This document shows, piece after piece, positions 1 through 5,081 of a DNA stretch of 5,081 bases (the stretch's first letter is position 1; each line of letters begins with the position of its first letter). The stretch covers positions 1 through 5,081 of the forward strand of contig QNAD01000168.1 of assembly GCA_003641345.1 (NCBI GenBank), written 5' to 3'. Under the pieces are notes generated by a model. That model had not been told where the DNA came from, did not search any database, and saw only the letters and a list, made by a program, of their open reading frames with translations. The stretch is from Candidatus Zixiibacteriota bacterium. GTDB lineage: Bacteria; Zixibacteria; MSB-5A5; GN15; FEB-12. The position numbers and the translations under genes are program-made.

Positions 1-1
1 C

Positions 2-61
2 AAGATTAGTAACCCTGTGGTTGACTTTTTTGAAATTTCACTCTACCTTCCCACGTTATGA
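2..61 (+). CDS. 3' end of an unidentified upstream gene (partial)
   Basis: Frame 2 is open from the left edge and ends with TGA at 59-61. The visible tail reads KISNPVVDFFEISLYLPTL followed by the stop. This stop overlaps the aldolase ATG at 58-60 in an ATGA arrangement, the same junction used between the aminotransferase-like gene and folB at 1894-1897. The recurring junction, and the lack of any Shine-Dalgarno sequence before the aldolase, are the main reasons to believe this is a true gene end. About 19 residues are too few to identify a family and I do not recognise the tail. A chance open frame of this length is quite possible, and another frame also stays open across these bases. Confidence 0.5.
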   Translation, partial: KISNPVVDFFEISLYLPTL

Positions 62-693
62 CTTATTCTAAAAAAGACAGAAAAGCTATTGTAAAAACCG
101 GCGTAAAACTACAAAAAAACCGGTTTATAGCCGGTAGTGATGGGAATATCTCTGTAAAACTTAGCAATAATGAAATTCTGATAACCCCATCAGGTTATAG
201 AAAAGGAGAATTAGAACCAGATAATCTTGTGGTAATAGATTTTGAAGGAAATGTTCTGGAAGGGAAAAACAAGCCTTCATCAGAATTTTTAATGCATACA
301 TATATTTATCAAAATAGACCGGATATTACTGCCTGTGTTCATTCTCATCCCCCTTATGCAACATCTTTCGCCGTAGCAGGAGAGGAATTACCGGATAATA
401 TATTGCCGGAAATCGTACTATTTGTTGGTCAAATACCATTAACGGATTATGCTCCTCCGGGAACGGATGCGGTTCCGAAGTCATTATCTGGCTTTGTTAA
501 CAATTGTGAAGCTTTTCTATTAAAAAACCACGGATTACTGACTATTGGCACTAATCTTGATGTGGCGTATAATCGACATGAAACTGTTGAACATTATGCT
601 AAGATATTGACACTGGCTAAAAATCATGGTAATGTTAACCAAATACCGGATGATGATTATAAAAGATTAAGCTCGATGAGAATAAAAAAATAA
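58..693 (+). CDS. Class II aldolase/adducin-family protein (FucA-like zinc aldolase)
   Basis: This is a 211-residue cytoplasmic protein of the L-fuculose-1-phosphate aldolase / ribulose-5-phosphate 4-epimerase / MtnB superfamily, and its length matches FucA-type enzymes. Seen in the sequence: GNIS near residues 29-32, TPSG at 43-46 (sugar-phosphate binding), PSSE with Glu76, HSHPP with His95 and His97, and KNHG with His158. These align with the catalytic Glu73 and zinc ligands His92, His94 and His155 of E. coli FucA at a constant offset of three, so the zinc site is intact. Family members cleave or form sugar 1-phosphates to dihydroxyacetone phosphate plus a small aldehyde, or dehydrate methylthioribulose-1-phosphate; the substrate here cannot be read from sequence. 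The start at 58 has no Shine-Dalgarno sequence and overlaps an upstream stop, suggesting coupled translation. The next gene follows after 22 bases. Family assignment is secure; the exact reaction is open. Confidence 0.92.
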   Translation: MTYSKKDRKAIVKTGVKLQKNRFIAGSDGNISVKLSNNEILITPSGYRKGELEPDNLVVIDFEGNVLEGKNKPSSEFLMHTYIYQNRPDITACVHSHPPYATSFAVAGEELPDNILPEIVLFVGQIPLTDYAPPGTDAVPKSLSGFVNNCEAFLLKNHGLLTIGTNLDVAYNRHETVEHYAKILTLAKNHGNVNQIPDDDYKRLSSMRIKK

Positions 694-715
694 TTTTCAA
701 TTTGAGAAAAAATAG

Positions 716-1897
716 ATGCCAATCAAAAAAATTATAATAGATAAAGCTCATAGATTATACCAATTACCACCGGCTATAAACTCATTTTCCCCTAAATCAA
801 AAAAAAGCAACCTGCTCAAGAAAACCAACTTAATTGATCTGGCAACTTTTAACTGGCAGATTAAAATGGAGATAGATAAAGATCTCTCAGAAAAATCATT
901 TCTACCTGCTTCACCTCAGAGAATAGCTCAACTTCAAGAAGAGTTAGCTAATTGGTTTCTTACTTTTCACGGAGTAAAATTAAACCCGTATAAAGAAATT
1001 TATATAGGTGCAAACATTTCCAGAATGCTTTTGAATTTATCTTTGGCTTATATTGATAAAGGAGATATTGCTTTTGTACCTGAACTTGGGATACCTCTCT
1101 ATAAAACCGCAACTGCTATTTCCGGAGGCCAACCGGTTGAATATGAAATTTCAGAAAGAACCAACTGGCAACCTGATTTTAACAAACTTAACAGTCGCCT
1201 TGGCTATGTTGCCCGCATACTGTTTTTAAATAATCCTCATAATCCGACCGGAGTTGAATTATCAAGTAAAGATTTTGAAAACTTGATATGGGTTGCTTCC
1301 AGGGAAAATATACTAATTGTAGTTGATGCCGCCTACCAAGCTTTTTCAGGACGAAAAAACAGTTCTTTACTATCTGTAAAAAACGGTAAAGTTGTCGGGA
1401 TTGAATTATACTCGTTTGCTTATCAATTCGGTTTACCTTCGTTACCTTTTGGTTTTGCGGTCGGCAATAAAGAAATAATTAATGGTTTGAACACATTGTC
1501 AAAAATAAACAAACCTTTCATTTATGACTTTTGTATCGAAAGAGCATTAAAAGCGGTTCGTTCATTCCCAAATGAAGAAATAAAATCTCTTAGAAATAAC
1601 TTTTCCCAAAAAAAATCATATCTAACCGAATTACAAGAATTGCTCTCTCTTGAAAAAAGCGGTTTTGACACAATCCCTTTTGTTTGGACTAAAATCAAAA
1701 AACGTAGCCGATCGGTGAATGCGGCTAATATTCTCTACCGTCGCAGTAAAATTTTAGTAACGCCGGGGAAAGCATTAGGAGATTGCGGCGAAGGATTTCT
1801 TAGATTTTCTTTAACCTCACCCGTTGAATCTTATAAAAGTGCCTGCGATAGAGTACAAAAAAAATTGAAATTCTTAAAACTGGATAAAGAAGAATGA
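716..1897 (+). CDS. Class I/II aminotransferase-fold protein lacking the PLP lysine (probable pseudoenzyme)
   Basis: This 393-residue protein has the length and motif order of fold-type I aminotransferases, closest by eye to LL-diaminopimelate aminotransferase-like proteins. Conserved signatures are NPHNPTG at 173-179 (Asn176 equals Asn194 of aspartate aminotransferase), VVDAAY with Asp204 and Tyr207 (Asp222 and Tyr225), and EGFLRFSLT with Arg363 (Arg386, substrate carboxylate). The lysine segment is aberrant. Family members read roughly SFSKTFNMTGWRIGFAVG; here it is SFAYQFGLPSLPFGFAVG (233-250), aligning without gaps. The Schiff-base lysine is Tyr236 and the phosphate-binding arginine is Pro244. 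The glycine-rich cofactor loop is also unusual (GANIS at 98-102). Ordinary PLP transamination is therefore unlikely. The frame is intact with no stops, and its own stop overlaps the folB start by four bases, so it is probably expressed and kept for a structural, ligand-binding or altered catalytic role. Start ATG 716 has only a weak GAG upstream. An automatic annotation as aminotransferase would be misleading. Confidence 0.88.
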   Translation: MPIKKIIIDKAHRLYQLPPAINSFSPKSKKSNLLKKTNLIDLATFNWQIKMEIDKDLSEKSFLPASPQRIAQLQEELANWFLTFHGVKLNPYKEIYIGANISRMLLNLSLAYIDKGDIAFVPELGIPLYKTATAISGGQPVEYEISERTNWQPDFNKLNSRLGYVARILFLNNPHNPTGVELSSKDFENLIWVASRENILIVVDAAYQAFSGRKNSSLLSVKNGKVVGIELYSFAYQFGLPSLPFGFAVGNKEIINGLNTLSKINKPFIYDFCIERALKAVRSFPNEEIKSLRNNFSQKKSYLTELQELLSLEKSGFDTIPFVWTKIKKRSRSVNAANILYRRSKILVTPGKALGDCGEGFLRFSLTSPVESYKSACDRVQKKLKFLKLDKEE

Positions 1898-2280
1898 AAG
1901 ATAAAATCCGACTGGGGGGAATGTCGTTTTACGGTTATCACGGAATAACTGAAGCCGAAAAAGAGACCGGCCGTATGTTTGAGGTTGACTGCGAACTGGA
2001 AGTTGATCTTGCCGAAGCCGGTCACACTGACCGTTTAAAAGACACTGTCAATTATGCAGAAGTATATGAAGTTATAAGAAAAACTCTTGAGGATAGAGCT
2101 TTTTCACTGCTCGAAGCTGTTGCATGTGAATTAGCTTCAAATATACTTGACAATTTCCCAATCTACGGAGTAACTTTAAAAGTTAGAAAAATGGTTCCTC
2201 CGATAGCAGGTAAAATAAATTTCATAGAAGTTGAAGTTACCCGTTTACAAAGTAATACGAACAAGTTATTAAAAAACTGA
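1894..2280 (+). CDS. folB: Dihydroneopterin aldolase FolB
   Basis: FolB converts 7,8-dihydroneopterin to 6-hydroxymethyl-7,8-dihydropterin and glycolaldehyde in cytoplasmic folate synthesis; the family forms octamers and needs no metal or Schiff base. The 128-residue protein has the typical length. It shows FYGYHG (12-17), NYAEVY (53-58), LLEAVA (72-77) and a C-terminal KVRKMVPPIAG segment. Glu22, Tyr54 and Glu74 fall on the same numbers as the active-site residues of Staphylococcus aureus FolB, and Lys99 fits the conserved catalytic lysine near position 100. The start codon overlaps the stop of the aminotransferase-like gene as ATGA, so translation is probably coupled; AAAGAAG just upstream is only a weak ribosome site. 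The next gene, folK, encodes the following pathway step, which confirms the role. Confidence 0.96.
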   Translation: MKDKIRLGGMSFYGYHGITEAEKETGRMFEVDCELEVDLAEAGHTDRLKDTVNYAEVYEVIRKTLEDRAFSLLEAVACELASNILDNFPIYGVTLKVRKMVPPIAGKINFIEVEVTRLQSNTNKLLKN

Positions 2281-2294
2281 AACAATAATTGAAG

Positions 2295-2783
2295 ATGACT
2301 GATAAAATATATATCCTTCTCGGAAGCAATCTTGGCAACCGTAAACAAAATTTAGAAACCGCCATATTCAAATTACAACAACGGGTGGATATATGCATAA
2401 ATAGGGTTTCATCTGTTTATGAAACGGAACCGATAGATTTACAGGACAACGGAAATTCTTTTTTGAATCAGGTAATAGAAATATCTTTTGACGGTTTTCC
2501 TGAAAATTTGTTAACAACATTAGAAATAATCGAATTTGAAATGGGTCGAAAAAATAAAGGAAATTACCAGTCCAGAATAATTGATCTCGACATTTTATTT
2601 TTCAACGACAGGATTGTTAATTCTAAAACTTTAAAAATACCCCATAAGGAAATATTAAATCGACCGTTTGCAATGATACCACTTTTAGAATTAGAGTCAG
2701 ATTTAGTGCACCCTGAAGAAAAAATATTGGTATCACATTTTCTTAACAAGAAAAACAGAAACAACGTAAAATTGTATAATTGA
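2295..2783 (+). CDS. folK: 6-hydroxymethyl-dihydropterin pyrophosphokinase FolK
   Basis: FolK transfers diphosphate from ATP to 6-hydroxymethyl-7,8-dihydropterin, the step directly after FolB and before dihydropteroate synthase. From ATG 2295 the protein has 162 residues, usual for the family. Motifs in order are LLGSNLGNR (8-16), SSVYETEP (39-46), FLNQV (56-60), MGR with Arg85, SRIIDLDIL (93-101) and PH (116-117). Asp97 and Asp99 correspond to the Mg-binding Asp95 and Asp97 of E. coli HPPK, Arg94 to Arg92 and His117 to His115, at a constant offset of two. The residues before the signature (GNYQ) differ from the strict PROSITE pattern, but the catalytic residues are intact. A TTG at 2289 in the same frame would add two residues; I prefer the ATG because neither start has a convincing ribosome site. 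It begins 14 bases after folB and ends one base before the kinase gene. Confidence 0.96.
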   Translation: MTDKIYILLGSNLGNRKQNLETAIFKLQQRVDICINRVSSVYETEPIDLQDNGNSFLNQVIEISFDGFPENLLTTLEIIEFEMGRKNKGNYQSRIIDLDILFFNDRIVNSKTLKIPHKEILNRPFAMIPLLELESDLVHPEEKILVSHFLNKKNRNNVKLYN

Positions 2784-2784
2784 C

Positions 2785-3447
2785 ATGAGCCAGGAAAATT
2801 ACAACTTAAATTATATTGCAATGGAAGGTGTTATCGGAGTCGGTAAAACCACTTTTGCCAAAATGCTGGCAGAACGGCTGAATGCTGAACTTCTAAACGA
2901 AGAAGTTTTCGAAAATCCTTTTCTGGTTGATTTCTATAAAAACCGTAAACGGTATGCTTTTTCCTGTCAATTATTCTTTTTGATTTCCCGTTTCCAGCAA
3001 CAACAACAGCTCATGGTAAGAGACCTGTTTGCTCAACGGATTGTAGCTGATTATTTATTCGCCAAAGATTCAATATTTGCATCGATAAACCTTTCCGAAA
3101 GGGAACTAACTCTCTATGAAAAAATTGCTCCGACTCTTTCAAGGGACATTCCAAGACCGGATCTGGTTATTTATCTCCAAGCATCCACCCCGACTCTTCT
3201 CAACCGTATTAAAAAAAGAAGCTACAATTTTGAGAAACCGATAGATTATGATTATCTTGAAATGCTCAATAAAGCGTATGATTATTATTTTTTCAATTAT
3301 ACTGATTCACCTCTATTAGTTGTTAAAACAGATGAAATAGATTTTGTCAATAACTCTGAACAATTTGATGATTTGATTGAACAGATTAAAAAACCAATTA
3401 GCGGAAAAAAATATTATGTGCCCTCAGGGGATTTTGTGAAAAACTGA
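2785..3447 (+). CDS. Deoxynucleoside kinase (dGK/dAK type)
   Basis: This 220-residue cytoplasmic enzyme belongs to the deoxynucleoside kinase family, which phosphorylates deoxynucleosides with ATP for DNA precursor salvage. Seen in the sequence: a strand plus P-loop, YIAMEGVIGVGKTT (10-23, Lys21); the NEEVFENPFL segment (38-47) supplying the acidic catalytic region; Gln62 within SCQLFFL, a base-contacting position in the family; VADYLFAKD (87-95), where mitochondrial-type kinases have the ERS/DRS region; RPDLVIYLQAS; and the LID region RIKKRSYNFEKPIDYDYLEML. The ADY-type motif resembles Bacillus deoxyguanosine kinase as I recall it, favouring purine deoxynucleosides, but specificity is inference. 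ATG 2785 lies one base after the folK stop. An internal ATG at 2821 would remove the first beta strand, so the upstream start is preferred. There is an unusual run of five glutamines (71-75). Coupling to folK and panB suggests a one-carbon/nucleotide operon. Confidence 0.92.
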   Translation: MSQENYNLNYIAMEGVIGVGKTTFAKMLAERLNAELLNEEVFENPFLVDFYKNRKRYAFSCQLFFLISRFQQQQQLMVRDLFAQRIVADYLFAKDSIFASINLSERELTLYEKIAPTLSRDIPRPDLVIYLQASTPTLLNRIKKRSYNFEKPIDYDYLEMLNKAYDYYFFNYTDSPLLVVKTDEIDFVNNSEQFDDLIEQIKKPISGKKYYVPSGDFVKN

Positions 3448-3448
3448 T

Positions 3449-4282
3449 ATGTCAAAAATAAGCGGTAAAAAGAAAAAAAACATTCAAACTTTTATTAATA
3501 AAAAATCTAAAGGTGAAAAGATAACTGTCTTAACCGCCTATGATTCTTTTATGGCTTCGCTATTAGACCGAAACGGTATTGATGCAATATTAGTCGGTGA
3601 TTCGGCAAGTAATGTAATTCATGGTTACAATTCAACTATTCCTATTACGATGGATATTATGATTGCCCATACTCAAGCAGTTGCTCGCGGAACAGAAAAG
3701 GCTCTTATAATTGCTGACATGCCTTTTTTATCATTTCAACCTTCTGTTGAAACTGCCATAACAAATGCCGGGCGTTTTCTCAAAGAAGGCTTTGCCGAAG
3801 CTGTTAAAATTGAAGGCGGCATTGAAATGGTACCAACTATCAAAAAAGTAATTGAATGCGGCATTCCGGTTATGGGACATATCGGATTAACACCCCAGTC
3901 TATACATAAATTCGGTGGTCCAAAAATTCAAGGTCGAAAAGAAAAATCAAGAGCTTACTTAAAAGAGTCTGCTCTGGCTTTGCAGGAAGCCGGTTGTTTT
4001 TCAATTGTATTAGAGCTGATTGAAAAAGAACTATCAGGAGAAATTACTGATTCCCTCGAAACGATGGCAACTATCGGTATCGGAGCCGGAGTTAATTGCG
4101 ACGGTCAGGTTTTGGTTGTTAATGATATGCTGGGACTTATGGATGATGATTTCAAACCTAAATTTTTACGCCAATACGCATCGCTTACTCCGATAATTGA
4201 AAAAGCAATTATTGAGTATATTGATGATGTGAAAAATCAAAAATTCCCAACAGATAAAGAATCATATTCAAAAGAAAAATAA
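3449..4282 (+). CDS. panB: 3-methyl-2-oxobutanoate hydroxymethyltransferase PanB
   Basis: PanB adds the hydroxymethyl group of 5,10-methylene-tetrahydrofolate to 3-methyl-2-oxobutanoate, giving ketopantoate, the first committed step to pantothenate and coenzyme A. The 277-residue TIM-barrel protein shows LTAYDS (28-33), VGDSASNV (49-56), ADMPF (89-93), VKIEGG (119-124), MGHIGLTPQS (142-151), FGGPKIQG (155-162), VLELI (187-191) and IGAG..CDGQVLVVNDMLGL near the C terminus. Asp51, Asp90 and Glu122 match the Mg ligands Asp45, Asp84 and Glu114 of the E. coli enzyme, and Glu189 matches its catalytic Glu181. It is about 13 residues longer than E. coli PanB, mostly through a lysine-rich N-terminal extension (residues 3-24). 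The start lies one base past the kinase stop with no Shine-Dalgarno sequence. Its folate cofactor links it to folB and folK upstream. It is the last gene of the operon. Confidence 0.97.
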   Translation: MSKISGKKKKNIQTFINKKSKGEKITVLTAYDSFMASLLDRNGIDAILVGDSASNVIHGYNSTIPITMDIMIAHTQAVARGTEKALIIADMPFLSFQPSVETAITNAGRFLKEGFAEAVKIEGGIEMVPTIKKVIECGIPVMGHIGLTPQSIHKFGGPKIQGRKEKSRAYLKESALALQEAGCFSIVLELIEKELSGEITDSLETMATIGIGAGVNCDGQVLVVNDMLGLMDDDFKPKFLRQYASLTPIIEKAIIEYIDDVKNQKFPTDKESYSKEK

Positions 4283-4364
4283 GTTTTTTATTGAACTCCA
4301 CTTTTAAAATTACATTACATGATAACATTGAACAAAACATTTTATTAACTGAGGAGAATATTAT
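4283..4364 (+). promoter_or_regulatory. Intergenic gap, possible promoter of the downstream gene
   Basis: This 82-base AT-rich gap is the only real intergenic space in the window and separates the operon from a gene of unrelated type, so a promoter is expected here. TTGAAC occurs twice (4291-4296 and 4328-4333) and could be a -35-like element; TACATT (4311-4316) and ATAAC (4322-4326) are weak -10 candidates, but no pair has both good sequence and a 16-18 base spacer. There is no GC-rich hairpin followed by a T run, so I do not call a terminator for the operon; read-through is possible. The promoter call rests on position more than motif. Confidence 0.25.
4351..4356 (+). promoter_or_regulatory. 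Shine-Dalgarno site of the secreted-protein gene
   Basis: GAGGAG lies eight bases upstream of the ATG at 4365, a near-optimal ribosome binding site. It decides the start of the partial gene and contrasts with the six operon genes, none of which has a comparable site. Confidence 0.75.
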
Positions 4365-5081
4365 ATGCAATCAAAATTATTATTAAGTGCAACTTTCTTA
4401 GCCTTGCTATCATTTGTGCCTAATATCTTTGCACAAGAAAAAACTGATACAACCGGATGGAAAACACCGGTCATAATTGATTTTACTACCACTCAAACCG
4501 CATATTCTGACTCGTGGAGTGGCGGAGAAGCAGGTTCTGTAAACTGGACATCGAACCTCAACGCCATTGCAGAAAAACAGATGAGCCAAAAATTTCATTT
4601 TAAATCAACTCTTAAAATGTCATTTGGACAGACTATTACTCAGGACTCTACTAAAGAATGGAGTGACCCAAAAAAATCGACTGACCTGATTGACTGGGAA
4701 AATGTCGGCCGCTTTACATTAAATACGTTTGTTGACCCTTATACCGCTTTTCGGGTGGAAACACAATTTTACGATGGTTCTGTCATAGCAAAGAAAAGAT
4801 ATTTAAGCCCAATACTCACTACTGAATCAGTTGGTTTTGCCAAAAAAGTCTATAATAAAAATGATAAAGAAATCATAACTCGTTTAGGTTTTGCCTTAAG
4901 ACAGCTTAAGAAAACAGTGATTCTTGATTCGTTGTTACTAACTACAACCGACTCAACTTTAACCGATGGTGGTTTAGAATCTGTTTCCGATGCTACTTTT
5001 AAATTTAACAAAAAATTATCATACACAGGAAAGCTGACTCTTTATAAAGCTTTCTTTTTCTCAAAAAGTGATGAAGTCAAA
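4365..5081 (+). CDS. Secreted, probable DUF3078-like outer-membrane protein (partial, 3' end missing)
   Basis: The frame is open for 239 codons from ATG 4365 to the right edge with no stop. Residues 1-23 form a classical signal peptide: Lys4, a hydrophobic core (LLLSATFLALLSFV), then NIFA with likely cleavage before Gln24. The mature part begins QEKTDTTGWKTP and continues with SWSGGEAGSVNW (50-61), then alternating polar and hydrophobic stretches rich in Thr, Ser, Lys and aromatic residues, such as LKMSFGQTITQ, ENVGRFTLNTF and VDPYTAFRVETQFYDG, which look like beta-barrel strands. The W-x-GG-x-x-x-S-V-N-W start and the strand pattern resemble DUF3078 proteins of Bacteroidota and relatives, which have no established function; this is recognition by eye. 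No lipobox cysteine is present, so it is not a lipoprotein. A strong Shine-Dalgarno sequence supports the start. It is probably a separate transcription unit unrelated to the folate genes. Confidence 0.85.
   Translation, partial: MQSKLLLSATFLALLSFVPNIFAQEKTDTTGWKTPVIIDFTTTQTAYSDSWSGGEAGSVNWTSNLNAIAEKQMSQKFHFKSTLKMSFGQTITQDSTKEWSDPKKSTDLIDWENVGRFTLNTFVDPYTAFRVETQFYDGSVIAKKRYLSPILTTESVGFAKKVYNKNDKEIITRLGFALRQLKKTVILDSLLLTTTDSTLTDGGLESVSDATFKFNKKLSYTGKLTLYKAFFFSKSDEVK

Noticed and set aside
97..135. Inverted ACCGG/CCGGT elements near the aldolase start as a possible operator
   Set aside because: They lie inside the coding region within conserved-looking codons, and CCGG is frequent across the whole window, so chance is the simpler explanation.
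2289..2294. TTG start two codons upstream of the folK ATG
   Set aside because: It adds only two residues with no better ribosome site; the ATG at 2295 aligns catalytic residues with the E. coli enzyme at a small constant offset either way.
1831..2821. Several antisense open frames (1831-2025, 2163-2348, 2564-2821) over folB, folK and gene junctions
   Set aside because: They lie opposite well-supported genes, have no recognisable motifs or ribosome sites, and their low-complexity Phe/Leu/Ser content is what reversed A-rich coding DNA yields.
3449..3520. Lysine-rich N terminus of PanB as a wrong start
   Set aside because: The ATG at 3449 is one base after the kinase stop, matching the other tight junctions, and no later ATG precedes the conserved LTAYDS motif.
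4271..4300. A/T-only inverted repeat around the panB stop as a terminator
   Set aside because: The potential stem is about five A-T pairs with no GC content and no following T tract, so it is too weak to call.
4410..4598. Antisense 62-residue cysteine-rich frame
   Set aside because: It overlaps the signal-peptide gene at 4365, whose frame, signal peptide and Shine-Dalgarno sequence are all convincing; the cysteines come from reverse reading of common codons.
1..5081. CRISPR arrays, tRNA/rRNA genes, insertion sequences, riboswitches and long direct repeats
   Set aside because: None was seen on reading both strands; nearly all the window is accounted for by coding sequence.

Overview
The window is a compact, AT-rich bacterial segment with every gene on the + strand. 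The adenine-rich coding style, the near absence of Shine-Dalgarno sequences inside the operon, the folK–deoxynucleoside kinase–panB adjacency and a final gene resembling the DUF3078 family all suggest a member of the Bacteroidota/Chlorobiota/Ignavibacteria group. That placement is inference from gene content and style; no rRNA or other phylogenetic marker is present.

Layout: (1) The extreme left edge (2-61) carries the last codons of an unidentified gene whose stop overlaps the next start as ATGA. (2) Positions 58-4282 hold six tightly packed genes that look like one operon: a class II (FucA-type) zinc aldolase, a class I/II aminotransferase-fold protein, folB, folK, a deoxynucleoside kinase and panB. 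Junctions are 4-base overlaps or gaps of 1 to about 22 bases, so co-transcription and translational coupling are likely. (3) An 82-base AT-rich gap (4283-4364) separates the operon from (4) a secreted, probably outer-membrane protein starting at 4365 with a signal peptide and a good Shine-Dalgarno sequence; it runs off the right edge.

How the genes fit together: FolB and FolK perform consecutive steps of dihydrofolate synthesis (dihydroneopterin to 6-hydroxymethyl-dihydropterin to its diphosphate). PanB consumes 5,10-methylene-tetrahydrofolate to make ketopantoate, and deoxynucleoside kinase salvages DNA precursors, whose thymidylate branch also needs that cofactor. The cluster can therefore be read as a folate/one-carbon/cofactor operon. 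The aldolase fits less obviously; it could act on glycolaldehyde, which FolB releases, or in 5'-deoxynucleoside salvage.

The most striking observation is the 393-residue aminotransferase homologue at 716-1897. Its fold signatures are intact (NPHNPTG, the D-x-x-Y pair, the C-terminal substrate-binding Arg), but the Schiff-base lysine is Tyr236 and the cofactor-phosphate arginine eight residues later is Pro244. It is an uninterrupted gene, translationally coupled to folB, and looks like a maintained pseudoenzyme or a repurposed catalyst, not an ordinary transaminase.
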